64,000 nucleotides of DNA from FEN-1297 sp963843605 (GTDB lineage Bacteria; Bacteroidota; Ignavibacteria; Ignavibacteriales; Ignavibacteriaceae): the NCBI GenBank assembly GCA_963843605.1, contig CAWJLA010000001.1:744001-808000 (forward strand), given 5' to 3'. Under the pieces are notes generated by a model that did no database searches, was not told where the DNA came from, and was given only the letters and a program-made list of their open reading frames with translations. A program made the translations under genes and the position numbers. This document shows positions 26,544 through 34,947 of this stretch, piece by piece; positions within the stretch are counted from its first letter, which is position 1; each line of letters starts with the position of its first letter.

Positions 26544-27116
26544 CTAAAAAATCCAGTGTAAGAATTTAGTTAACCATCCCGGCGACTGTACGGTGTTAAT
26601 CATTCCGTCGCCTTTAAATACAATCTGGGCCTCGGCAATATTATACGACATAATGGAATTATCAGGCAATATATCCGAAGCTCTTACTAATCCTTTAATA
26701 TAAACTGTCTGCTCTTCTCCGTTTATCGAAATTTTTCTGCTTCCTTCGATAACCATGTTACCGTTGGGAAGCACCGAATCGACGGTTGCACTAATTTTCG
26801 TCTGCACCATGCCGGTGGTTTTTGTTGATCCGGATCCTTTAAAATTGTTGGTTGTTCCGAGACTTACATCGCCGGCTTTACCGGCCGCGGTACCCATATC
26901 AACTTTGCCCGTCAAACCAAGACCGCTGGATCTTCCCGCGGAAGTTTCCGCATCATTTGAGGCCTGTGACGACTCAACTACCAGAATGGTGATTGCATCC
27001 CCCACATGGTTTGCTTTCTGATCCGAAAAAAGAGAAGAAAACGAATTCTGCCTCATATCCTGCGCGAACGCAAGTCCGCCGAATAATAGGATACTGATTA
27101 TTAATATTTTTTTCAT
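26544..27116 (-). CDS. flgH: Flagellar L-ring protein FlgH without a lipobox
   Basis: The 190-residue protein shows the FlgH core: SLFSDQKANHVGDAITILVVESSQASNDAET, VDSVLPNGNMVIEG and INGEEQTVYIKGLVRASDI. FlgH forms the L ring in the outer membrane and is usually a lipoprotein. Here the signal peptide (LLFGGLAFAQ) is followed by Asp, and the whole protein contains no Cys, so it cannot be lipidated and should be cleaved by ordinary signal peptidase. Confidence 0.93.
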   Translation of the reverse strand: MKKILIISILLFGGLAFAQDMRQNSFSSLFSDQKANHVGDAITILVVESSQASNDAETSAGRSSGLGLTGKVDMGTAAGKAGDVSLGTTNNFKGSGSTKTTGMVQTKISATVDSVLPNGNMVIEGSRKISINGEEQTVYIKGLVRASDILPDNSIMSYNIAEAQIVFKGDGMINTVQSPGWLTKFLHWIF

Positions 27117-27120
27117 CTGA

Positions 27121-27771
27121 TCACTCTATTATTAAAACGTTATGAGAATCAATTACTTTGGCTTTAAAAAGTTTTTTATCTTTTGTTATGATCTGGATAA
27201 TTTCCCCCGGCCTGCCTTCCTGCCTTGCAATTGCTTCGGTGGAAACAAATACGTTCCCGGATGTAACGCTTGCTTTTAAAAGATCCCCGACATTTATAAC
27301 CGGTATTTGTTCAACAGCTTCCTGTATCAGAATATCTCCCTGTTTCAAATTCACTTTACTGCGCAGCGCATCGAGTCCTTTAAATGTTTCTACGGCATTC
27401 CCTCTGATCTGCGTGATATCTTTTTTTTCCAACTGGAAATCCCCCTGAACCAGATGTTCTCTGAATTTTATTGGTTTGACTGCAACCAATACATCCTGAT
27501 ATAATTTTAGTCTTATCGTAATAAACGACTTTGTTGTTCTTTTATCCTTAGTAATAATTTTTAGCGGGATATATGCCATATTCCCGTTTACATTAAAATC
27601 ATTAGTCTTTATAATTTCGGCTTTCTCAATATTAGCCGGCATCTGTACTATTTCGTATTGAAAATCTTTGTAAGAAGTAAGATTCTTCTTCAGATATACA
27701 TCCAATTGACTTTTAACCGGATTTTCGGCATGAATAAATACGGAGAACAGTATAAGTAAAACAGAAAACAT
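27121..27771 (-). CDS. flgA: P-ring assembly chaperone FlgA
   Basis: The 216-residue protein has a signal peptide (to about residue 16, FIHAEN) and a C-terminal SAF-type domain with LKQGDILIQEAVEQIPVINVGDLLKASVTSGNVFVSTEAIARQEGRPGEIIQI, the FlgA signature. FlgA escorts FlgI in the periplasm. It lies between flgG and flgH, five and four bases from them. Confidence 0.92.
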   Translation of the reverse strand: MFSVLLILFSVFIHAENPVKSQLDVYLKKNLTSYKDFQYEIVQMPANIEKAEIIKTNDFNVNGNMAYIPLKIITKDKRTTKSFITIRLKLYQDVLVAVKPIKFREHLVQGDFQLEKKDITQIRGNAVETFKGLDALRSKVNLKQGDILIQEAVEQIPVINVGDLLKASVTSGNVFVSTEAIARQEGRPGEIIQIITKDKKLFKAKVIDSHNVLIIE

Positions 27772-27776
27772 TTTAA

Positions 27777-28577
27777 TCAGCTTCTCTTTAAGTTGTTAGC
27801 CATTGTCATCATATCCTGAACAGTCTGAACCGTTTTGGAATTTATCTCGTATGCTCTTTGAGCTGTAATCATTGCGATCATTTCCTGAACAATATCAACG
27901 TTTGACGACTCAAGATATCCCTGCTGGATTTCACCGAATCCGTCGGAACCCGCCGTACCGATTATCGGAGTTCCGGAAGCATCGGTCTGAGAATAAAGGT
28001 TGTTGCCTAGCGCTTTCAAACCGCCGGGATTCATAAATCTTGCAAGTTCGATATTGCCCAGAACGTAATTGCTGCCGCCTACCTGCTGAACAGTAACGGT
28101 ACCGTCGTTGCCTATTGTAACTCCTGTTGCGTTTGCATCCAGTGTCATATCCGGCTGAAGGACATATCCGCTCGATGTAACAATTTTACCGTCGGAGTTT
28201 ACTTTAAAAGAACCGTCGCGCGTATAAGCATACGTACCGTCCGGTTTCATAACCTGGAAAAAGCCGTCGCCCTGGATGGCGCAGTCGAGCTGATTGTTTG
28301 TAGCAACAATATCGCCCTGTTGAAAGATTTTTTCGGTTGAGGTGGGCTGAACACCGTTACCAACTTGAATTTCATTTGTAACCTGGCCTACTACTCCGGG
28401 CGTAGAAGAATTAACGGGATCTACGTTCACGGTCTGATACATCAAATCCTGAAATTCGGCCCTGTTCTTCTTATACCCCGTGGTATTGATGTTTGCAATA
28501 TTATTAGATATAACTTCAATGTTTATTTCCTGCGCGTACATACCGGATGCAGCTGTTCTTAATGCTCTTGTTGACAT
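27777..28577 (-). CDS. flgG: Distal rod protein FlgG
   Basis: The 266-residue protein has the rod motif MSTRALRTAASGMYAQEINIEVISNNIANINTTGYKKNRAEFQDLMYQ, the central GDGFFQV...YTRDGSF, and the C-terminal ESSNVDIVQEMIAMITAQRAYEINSKTVQT typical of FlgG. The length fits the usual ~260. It forms the distal rod through the rings. It follows the flgF-like gene by 15 bases. Confidence 0.96.
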   Translation of the reverse strand: MSTRALRTAASGMYAQEINIEVISNNIANINTTGYKKNRAEFQDLMYQTVNVDPVNSSTPGVVGQVTNEIQVGNGVQPTSTEKIFQQGDIVATNNQLDCAIQGDGFFQVMKPDGTYAYTRDGSFKVNSDGKIVTSSGYVLQPDMTLDANATGVTIGNDGTVTVQQVGGSNYVLGNIELARFMNPGGLKALGNNLYSQTDASGTPIIGTAGSDGFGEIQQGYLESSNVDIVQEMIAMITAQRAYEINSKTVQTVQDMMTMANNLKRS

Positions 28578-28592
28578 ATCATTACTCCTTTA

Positions 28593-29300
28593 TTAAACTT
28601 TTCCTACTTGATTGGCTTCATCAAGCGACTGATCCAAGAAATTAATCATCTTCTGGGCAGAGCCGTATTCCGTATTTAGCTGAATCATTTCTTCCAATTC
28701 TTTTACCGGATTTACATTTGATTCTTCCAGGTAACCCTGTTTTACCTGAAATTCACTATCCGACGCAGGCTGAAATCCGTATTGCCCTGTTGTAAAATCA
28801 GCACCGCTGCCGCGCGCCGCCCCGTCGGGCCCGTACGGCTTGGCAATTACCAGAGTATCCAGAACATTATCGCCGACTTTTATTTCACCGTCATGTGTTA
28901 CCGTAATCTGCTGGTTTTTATCAGTACTGTAAGGCATTACATTGACCGGGCCGTTTTTCCCGAGCAATTTGTTGCCCTGTTTATCTTCGATAAATCCGTC
29001 GTCGGATATTTGAAAATTTCCGTTTCTCGTTAATTGATCGCCGTACTTGGTTTGTAAAACAAAAAAGCCTGATCCGGATATCGCCATATCTAGAGGGTTT
29101 GACGTTTGCACAAGAGTTCCCTGCGAATAATCGGTTACATGCTGAATAACCGGATTGCCTGCCTGATTAATAATTTCCGAGAAAGGTACCTCTCTTTTAA
29201 AACCCGTGGTATTTAAATTGGCAAGGTTATTGGCAACTATCTCGAGATTCTGCATCCTCTCGTTTAATCCTCGCGCAGCTACGTAAATACCTTTTATCAT
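28593..29300 (-). CDS. flgF: Proximal rod protein FlgF
   Basis: The product, 235 residues from the ATG at 29300 (MIKGIYVAARGL), belongs to the FlgF/FlgG family with NLEIVANNLANLNTTGFKREVPF, SGSGFFVLQT and C-terminal EESNVNPVKELEEMIQLNTEYGSAQKM. An AAGGAG Shine-Dalgarno site lies six bases before this ATG (29307-29312), so a 16-residue longer reading is rejected. Gene order before flgG and shorter length favour FlgF. Confidence 0.92.
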   Translation of the reverse strand: MIKGIYVAARGLNERMQNLEIVANNLANLNTTGFKREVPFSEIINQAGNPVIQHVTDYSQGTLVQTSNPLDMAISGSGFFVLQTKYGDQLTRNGNFQISDDGFIEDKQGNKLLGKNGPVNVMPYSTDKNQQITVTHDGEIKVGDNVLDTLVIAKPYGPDGAARGSGADFTTGQYGFQPASDSEFQVKQGYLEESNVNPVKELEEMIQLNTEYGSAQKMINFLDQSLDEANQVGKV

Positions 29301-29353
29301 TATTAACTCCTTGTTTTTCGATCCATTGAATATTTTTTTATAATTCAATATTC

Positions 29354-30028
29354 TTACTTGAACGCCGGTGATTTTTTCCCGGCGTATTCTCCGGCCATCT
29401 TGTGCAGATTTATTCTTTCGGCAAGAAGCAGTTCACCCTGAGCAATCTTAAGTTCTTTTGCGGTCCTGGAAACTGATTCATTGGTCATCTTAGAGGAAGA
29501 ATAATTCTGAATTAATTTAGATCTTATCTGTCTTAATTTGTTTTTGTCTTTTACTTTTACCGGTTTTTCTTCCCGGATTAAAGCTATGTTTTTCTTCAAA
29601 CCGTTCACTTCATTCATGCTTTCCGGCTTAATCTTTTTCGAGGTAAAGCGCCTGAATAAGATTATTCCGAATACAAAAAGTGAGAATGCAAAAATGATCA
29701 AAGCTTTAATTGAGGCATCGCTCGAAACGGGGATAAGACTTTTAAGTTCGGTCCAGAAACCCGCTTCCGCTTTTTTCGTAGCCGCTGATTTTTTCGTTTC
29801 AACTTTAAGCATGGGTACACTTTTCTGTTCCGATACTTTCTTTCTTGCGGCATCAATTTGTTCTTGTACCATTTGACTGATATTGATGCTGTCAATCTGG
29901 CTTTGCTGTATTTCGACGGAATTAATTTGTTCGGCGTCCGCTTTTTTATCCTTCAATTCTTTTTTAGAAGTTTCGGCATGTACCGGAACGAAAAAGGCAA
30001 ACATAAAAATAAGAATCAGCAGCTTCAT
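29354..30028 (-). CDS. Unknown membrane protein of the flagellar operon
   Basis: The 224-residue protein has a signal peptide (to about residue 18, FVPVHAE), a charged helical stretch, one membrane helix at about 107-124 (IKALIIFAFSLFVFGIILF), and a basic cytoplasmic tail. The tail ends with SVSRTAKELKIAQGELLLAERI, which recalls the helix-turn-helix-like motif (A.ELG.GKGEV.L) of DUF6115/SwrB-type flagellar proteins. It overlaps the pseudokinase gene by four bases. A role near the export gate or basal body is only suggested by context. Confidence 0.65.
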   Translation of the reverse strand: MKLLILIFMFAFFVPVHAETSKKELKDKKADAEQINSVEIQQSQIDSINISQMVQEQIDAARKKVSEQKSVPMLKVETKKSAATKKAEAGFWTELKSLIPVSSDASIKALIIFAFSLFVFGIILFRRFTSKKIKPESMNEVNGLKKNIALIREEKPVKVKDKNKLRQIRSKLIQNYSSSKMTNESVSRTAKELKIAQGELLLAERINLHKMAGEYAGKKSPAFK

Positions 30029-31332
30029 TGGTTAATCTTCCTTTTAAGAGGTAATGATAGTTGGATGTTAGTCCCGTTTAATTTATCGGTATCAAAACTC
30101 AATTGTCCTTCGTGTTTGGAAACAATGTTTTTAATAATTCTGAAATTAACATCGTTCGAATGGCCCGACTTCTCTTTTGTCAGGCTTTCTATAAATTCCG
30201 TCGATACTATTTTCAGACTTATTGATTCATTCTGGTATTTTGTCTGAATTATTATTCCTCCGCCGCTGCTGTTTTTCGTTTTGACCAGAGAAAATATATA
30301 TGATATAAGCTGATTGATATAATTCGGATGGCTCAGAAGCGAAGGAAGATTTTCTTCAAGATCGAGCACACATTCAAAATTATCGTTCTGCAGCGAAGTG
30401 ATAATTACCTGATAATAATTCCTGATAATCTTATTTAAATTGCATGGCTGAATCTTAAGTTTTCCGTCGGTTATGCCCGCAAAATTTACAAGCCTGTTAA
30501 TTATGTTTTTTACTTTTTTAACCTGAGAATTAATCGTATCGAGCAGCTCTTCGTCGGGCTCATTCCCTTCTCCTTTTAATAACTCTGTTGTACTGGTAAT
30601 TACCTGAAGCGGGGATAATATGTCTTCAAGAATTCCCGATGTTAGCTCCCCGATCGCGCTCAGTTTGTAGTCGTTGGATAATTTGGATTGATAAACATGC
30701 AGTTCGTCATAAATATTTTTTAATTCTTTTTTCTGCACCAGGAATTCAATTTTATTGAGCACCAATGCAAAAGCCATTTGTATGAAGGGTATTTCAAGCG
30801 ACTTATCGGAAAACGAAGGCCTGGCGACCAATACCGTTAACATGGCTTTGTTCTTTCCCTCTTCCGAAACAGGAATCATTAAATAAAATGATTTTGAACC
30901 GTTGATATCGTATACAAGCGGATCAAAAATAACCTTGGGTTCTTTTAATTTGAATATTTCGTTCAGTGTGCCGTCGGCAATGGTTTTATTTACAAAATAT
31001 TTTGTCCTTTCGGCTCCTTCGCGTGAAACGGGTATGTTCCTAAGTTTGCCGGCTTCGAATAAAAAAATATTGGCTTCTTTAAATGTTAAAAAAGATTTAA
31101 GAAATACGTCAAAATGAGTTAAGACTTGCTGGAAATCTTTTAAATTTTTTGTCTGTTTGTCAAAAGCCAGTAATTGTTTTAGGATATTCTCATACTGGTC
31201 GGAGTTAGGTTCCCGGCTGTTTCTGTAAGCTGTATGTTTTTCACCGCCGATCATGGCTCCCGACTTAGTTAAATAAGGCAGTGATTTATGAAAAGATTCG
31301 AATGCGACGGTATTGCTTTTAATAATTCTCAT
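30025..31332 (-). CDS. Pseudo-histidine-kinase with GAF-like sensor
   Basis: The 435-residue protein has a GAF-like N-terminal half (about 45-205), then a DHp-like pair of helices. The region matching GELxxGIAHEINNPL reads GELTSGILEDILSPL, so the phospho-acceptor His is replaced by E236. The C-terminal domain is shaped like HATPase_c, but the N-box Asn is not recognisable and no DxGxG motif is present. It therefore seems unable to bind ATP or autophosphorylate. It overlaps the third HDOD gene by four bases and probably acts as a regulatory scaffold. Confidence 0.8.
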   Translation of the reverse strand: MRIIKSNTVAFESFHKSLPYLTKSGAMIGGEKHTAYRNSREPNSDQYENILKQLLAFDKQTKNLKDFQQVLTHFDVFLKSFLTFKEANIFLFEAGKLRNIPVSREGAERTKYFVNKTIADGTLNEIFKLKEPKVIFDPLVYDINGSKSFYLMIPVSEEGKNKAMLTVLVARPSFSDKSLEIPFIQMAFALVLNKIEFLVQKKELKNIYDELHVYQSKLSNDYKLSAIGELTSGILEDILSPLQVITSTTELLKGEGNEPDEELLDTINSQVKKVKNIINRLVNFAGITDGKLKIQPCNLNKIIRNYYQVIITSLQNDNFECVLDLEENLPSLLSHPNYINQLISYIFSLVKTKNSSGGGIIIQTKYQNESISLKIVSTEFIESLTKEKSGHSNDVNFRIIKNIVSKHEGQLSFDTDKLNGTNIQLSLPLKRKINQ

Positions 31333-32213
31333 TCAAGGTACCTTGCAAAATCTACCTGATGAGCGAACAACTCTTCGTAAGCTTTGATAAATAAATCCAC
31401 CTCCGATATATCTCTGAATCTTAAAGCGTGAATAGCGGCCTCATCGAGCGTAATATCTTTATCCCAATAGCAATTACCTATTTCAAGTTTCTGCGTCATA
31501 TAGTCCGCAAGATGAACCAGCGAGGCTAATACCTTGTTGTTTGCGGCATCGGACGGAGTATGATGATTAAGAATAGCATTGCACAACTCTGAGGGGAAAT
31601 TCCATTTATCTACGAGAAAATGCCCGATCTGATCGTGATTAACTCCCAATTCATTCAATTCGGCATCTCTGAAAGGAACATTTTCGTGCATTACCTGCTG
31701 AAAGATTTTAATATAGTCGGAGTGAAAATATCTATGCATAATGGTTATGCCCATGTCGTGTAGGAATCCTGCAATAAAAGCTTCGCCGCTGTTGGGGAAG
31801 TCAAGATCTTCGGCCAGGCGTTTTGCCGCGGTTCCGGTAATATAGGAATGCACCCAAAATTCTTTTTGATCCAGGTAGGTATCTGTTTTATTAATAAAGG
31901 ATTCCACAAGTGAAAGTACGGTTACTATATTTTTAAGTTCGCGAAAGCCCAGAACCAAAATAGCAAAATCTATAGTTGAAATATGTCTTTGAAGGCCGTA
32001 CATCGGTGAGTTCGCAACTGTCAATATCTTTGTGACCAAACCCTGATCTTTAGAAACAACTTTACTGAGTGTGGAAGTTGAAGTTGATTCGTCATTTAAA
32101 AGTTTAAATGCTTCTCCCAATGTCTCATGCATCGGAGGAAGATTGCTGATGTTAATTAACACCTTCTCGGTTTTTTCTCTTTTACTAAGCACCATAGAGA
32201 GTAATGGTTCCAT
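31329..32213 (-). CDS. HDOD-domain signalling protein (third of three)
   Basis: The 294-residue protein is a single HDOD domain: VVSKDQGLVTKILTVANSPMYGLQRHISTIDFAILVLGF, AGFLHDMGI, NHDQIGHFLVDKWNFPSELCNAILNHH and LVHLADYMT. HDOD proteins are HD-superfamily relatives that usually lack a full catalytic metal site and act in signalling. It is very similar to the next gene upstream (32220) and its start lies six bases after that gene's stop, so the pair are recent tandem duplicates. Confidence 0.92.
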   Translation of the reverse strand: MEPLLSMVLSKREKTEKVLINISNLPPMHETLGEAFKLLNDESTSTSTLSKVVSKDQGLVTKILTVANSPMYGLQRHISTIDFAILVLGFRELKNIVTVLSLVESFINKTDTYLDQKEFWVHSYITGTAAKRLAEDLDFPNSGEAFIAGFLHDMGITIMHRYFHSDYIKIFQQVMHENVPFRDAELNELGVNHDQIGHFLVDKWNFPSELCNAILNHHTPSDAANNKVLASLVHLADYMTQKLEIGNCYWDKDITLDEAAIHALRFRDISEVDLFIKAYEELFAHQVDFARYLE

Positions 32214-32219
32214 TTTTTA

Positions 32220-33101
32220 TTAAAATATTGTTACTGAATGCATTTGATTTTTAAAAAGCTCTGCCTTACTTTCAATAAAATCATTCATATCAGCGCTGTC
32301 CTTTAATCCTAAAATCGGAATTATCTCCTCTTCAAGTTTCAGTTCGCTGTCCCAGAATGAATTTCCGTTAGTGAAAATATTTGTCATATAATCCGAAAGA
32401 TGAATGATTGACGAAAGGACCTTCGTTTTATCTGACGCCGCAGGATTATGATGATATAAAATAGCATCGCACATCGGTTCAGGAAAATTCCATTTTCCCA
32501 TCAGGAACTGTCCGATCTCTTCGTGAGAAAGACCGAGTATTTCTTTTTCTGCATCCCTGAAATTAAAACCTTTTTCCTGCACCATATCCAGAATAGCAAT
32601 AAAATTTGAATGGAAATAACGGTGGATGACGGTTATACCCATATCGTGAAGAAACCCCGCTATAAAAGCCTCACCGCTGTTTTGGAAATCAAAATCTTCA
32701 GCAATTTTCTTGGCGGCGGTTCCGCTGAAATACGAGTGCAGCCAAAAATCTTTCTGGTTAAGGTATTTATCGGTTTTGTTAATAAATGCTTCTACAAGCG
32801 AAAGCACCGTAACAATATTTTTAAGTTCTTTAAATCCCAGAACTATTATTGCAAACTCGATTGTAGTTACTCTCCTCTGCAGGCCGTACATCGGGGAATT
32901 GGCTATGGTAAGAATTTTAGTTACCAAACCCTGATCTTTGGAAACCACTTTGCTTACGGTAGTAATGGGAGTGCTTTCGTCATTGAGAAGCTCAAGAGTT
33001 TCCTTTAATAATTTCGGAATCGGAGGCAAATTACAAATGTTCAGAAGGATCAATTCCGTTTTATCTCTTTTGGACTGTTGTGTTGTTGCTAAATTAATCA
33101 T
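32220..33101 (-). CDS. HDOD-domain signalling protein (second of three)
   Basis: The 293-residue protein shares the HDOD layout with both neighbours: SKDQGLVTKILTIANSPMYGLQR, GFLHDMGI, SHEEIGQFLMGKWNFPEPMC and ILYHHNP. It is closest to the third copy, and the two differ mainly in the C-terminal 60 residues. Being cytoplasmic and without an output domain, it probably acts by protein contact. The 12-base gap to the first copy indicates one transcript. Confidence 0.92.
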   Translation of the reverse strand: MINLATTQQSKRDKTELILLNICNLPPIPKLLKETLELLNDESTPITTVSKVVSKDQGLVTKILTIANSPMYGLQRRVTTIEFAIIVLGFKELKNIVTVLSLVEAFINKTDKYLNQKDFWLHSYFSGTAAKKIAEDFDFQNSGEAFIAGFLHDMGITVIHRYFHSNFIAILDMVQEKGFNFRDAEKEILGLSHEEIGQFLMGKWNFPEPMCDAILYHHNPAASDKTKVLSSIIHLSDYMTNIFTNGNSFWDSELKLEEEIIPILGLKDSADMNDFIESKAELFKNQMHSVTIF

Positions 33102-33113
33102 GGCTTTCTATAA

Positions 33114-33992
33114 TTAAATAATCACTGTTTCAAGTTGTTTTTTAAATAATTCCGAATGCGCCTCAATATATTCCTCAAGTTTGGCACGAGTATTAAAACC
33201 TAGTATACTTATAATATTTTCGTCCAGTTCAAAACCTTCGTCCCATTGAAAATTTCCGACGCCTAATTTTTGAGTCATGTAATCGGCTAAATGTACAATG
33301 GAAGAAAGTTTCTTGTTGTTTTCCGACTTAGAGGGCTGATGATGATTGCCTATGGAATCAATTAAAGATTCGGGAAGGTTCCAGCGGTTAGCCAAAAACT
33401 GTCCGACTTCCTGGTGAGTAAATCCCATAACCTGATCTTCCGCTTTAAGATAGGATATCTGCAGATTGCCGACGGTTTCGCAAATAGCGTTAAATTCGTC
33501 GCTCAAATATCTCTGGATAACTGCAATTCCCAGGTCGTGCAGTAATCCGGCCGTAAAAACTTCGCCCGGTTTGGGGTATCCGATTTCATCTGCAATTCTT
33601 TTGGACGCGCCGGCGGTTATTAACGTATGATTCCAATATGCTTCGCTGTTCCAGTTAGGTCCGCCGTTTTTCTTAAATGCTTCTATCATCGAAAGGGCCA
33701 TTACAATATTCTTGATATGATCGAAGCCCAGAATAACTATTGCGAATTCAATTGTGGAAACTTTCCTCGGCAAGCCGTAAAAAGGAGAATTTGCAACGGT
33801 GAGTATTTTCGCAACCAAACCCTGATCCCTGCTGATTATCCTGCCCAAATCATTAGCGCTTGTCATAGGGTCGGCCAGCAATTTCGAAACTTCAAAAATT
33901 ACTACCGGTATTGACGGTAAGTTCCGGATGTGCGACAATAGTTTAGTATATGTCTTTTTTTCCGGTATGTTTTCTGTAATATTACTATTCAT
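33114..33992 (-). CDS. HDOD-domain signalling protein (first of three)
   Basis: The 292-residue protein is the most divergent of the three HDOD copies (SRDQGLVAKILTVANSPFYGLPRKVSTIEFAIVILGF, AGLLHDLGI, THQEVGQFLANRWNLPESL, IGNHHQP). Its start overlaps the end of fliA by eight bases, which couples its translation to the motility sigma factor. HDOD proteins have been linked to motility in Campylobacter; a role in this organism is inference from position. Confidence 0.92.
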   Translation of the reverse strand: MNSNITENIPEKKTYTKLLSHIRNLPSIPVVIFEVSKLLADPMTSANDLGRIISRDQGLVAKILTVANSPFYGLPRKVSTIEFAIVILGFDHIKNIVMALSMIEAFKKNGGPNWNSEAYWNHTLITAGASKRIADEIGYPKPGEVFTAGLLHDLGIAVIQRYLSDEFNAICETVGNLQISYLKAEDQVMGFTHQEVGQFLANRWNLPESLIDSIGNHHQPSKSENNKKLSSIVHLADYMTQKLGVGNFQWDEGFELDENIISILGFNTRAKLEEYIEAHSELFKKQLETVII

Positions 33993-34614
33993 TTATAAAA
34001 GAGAGTTTTAATTTTAACATATCCATTATTCTAGAATGCACCTGCGAAACCCTCGAAACCGTAATGTTGAGTACTTTTGCGATCTCTTTGTAGTTTAAGT
34101 TCTCGTAATAGTATAAAGTAATAATTAACCTGTCCCGTTCGTCCAGTTCTTTTATTGCGTTGATAAGAAAATCCTTTGCCTCGTTTTTCTCGGCTGTTTC
34201 ATCCGGTATCTCGTTATCGTCAGGTAGAACTTCATACAGCATATATCCGTCTTCATCGTCTACCGAATGATTCAGAGAAACATTTGAATACATAACTCTT
34301 TCCTGCTTATCCGCCGTAACAGGTCTTGGTTTTATTTGAAGCTTTCGCAATTCGTCTATAATTTTTCCTCTGATTCTCTGAATCGCATAAGTTTCAAACT
34401 TTGTACCGTAAGTCGGATCGAAGCGGTCTATCGCCTCGCTCAATCCCTCAACTCCGAACTGGAAATAATCGCGGTCGTCCAGTATTTCAAGGTTGATGAA
34501 TTTTGAATTGTGAATTACGTAATGAACTAATTTTATGTAGTTCATAATTATTTGCTTCTTCAAGATTTCAGAATGCGAAGACTTAAATTCTGTCCAAAGG
34601 CTTGATGTGTTCAT
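33985..34614 (-). CDS. fliA: Motility sigma factor FliA (sigma-28), short form
   Basis: The 209-residue sigma factor has region 2 (LVHYVIHNSKF...DYFQFGVEGLSEAIDRFDPTYGTKFETYAIQRIRGKIIDELRKL, the FliA/WhiG pattern) and region 4 (IKELDERDRLIITLYYYENLNYKEIAKVLNITVSRVSQVHSRIM). Region 3 is shortened to about 45 residues and partly replaced by an acidic linker, making it some 30-40 residues shorter than typical FliA. It directs transcription of late flagellar genes such as flagellin. No flgM is visible. Confidence 0.9.
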   Translation of the reverse strand: MNTSSLWTEFKSSHSEILKKQIIMNYIKLVHYVIHNSKFINLEILDDRDYFQFGVEGLSEAIDRFDPTYGTKFETYAIQRIRGKIIDELRKLQIKPRPVTADKQERVMYSNVSLNHSVDDEDGYMLYEVLPDDNEIPDETAEKNEAKDFLINAIKELDERDRLIITLYYYENLNYKEIAKVLNITVSRVSQVHSRIMDMLKLKLSFINE

Positions 34615-34619
34615 TAAAA

Positions 34620-34844
34620 TTACTTCCTACTAAAGTTTTGTGTTAATTCTTTGTTCTTCTCGGCGGATGTTTTATTTATCGCTCTTATGAAGACCAATGC
34701 TATTAAGCTCAACATAACCGAAACCGCAATAAAAATGAGAAAAGATCTTAAAAGTACATCCTGAACAGGTAAACCGACGCGACTGAAAAAGATAATCGAG
34801 AGGGAGAAAACGAGTAAACCAAAATTTAGTATTATCTTATTCAT
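34620..34844 (-). CDS. Small membrane protein between flhG and fliA
   Basis: The 74-residue protein has two membrane helices (about 5-22 and 31-54) and a charged C-terminal tail. It lies five bases before fliA and about 100 bases after flhG, and looks protein-like. I recognise no family. It might be a small motility-associated membrane protein, but nothing in the sequence shows its role. Confidence 0.6.
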   Translation of the reverse strand: MNKIILNFGLLVFSLSIIFFSRVGLPVQDVLLRSFLIFIAVSVMLSLIALVFIRAINKTSAEKNKELTQNFSRK

Positions 34845-34947
34845 AATCTCTTTTGTTTTTTAATAGAATTCCCAAATATTATACCAAGGGGAAAGGATTT
34901 GAGAGACTATCGATTAGCCGTAAATTATAAGATTTTATATGGTTATC

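Noticed and set aside
29315..29350. AT-only inverted repeat (ATTGAAT/ATTCAAT) before flgF
   Set aside because: Weak stem with an 11-base A-rich loop in AT-rich DNA, without a U run; too weak to call as a terminator or a regulatory site.
34845..34947. Sigma-28 promoter before the small membrane protein and fliA
   Set aside because: A TAAA followed after 15 bases by GCTAATCG matches only part of the GCCGATAA box, and there is a TATAAT without a good -35. Neither is convincing.
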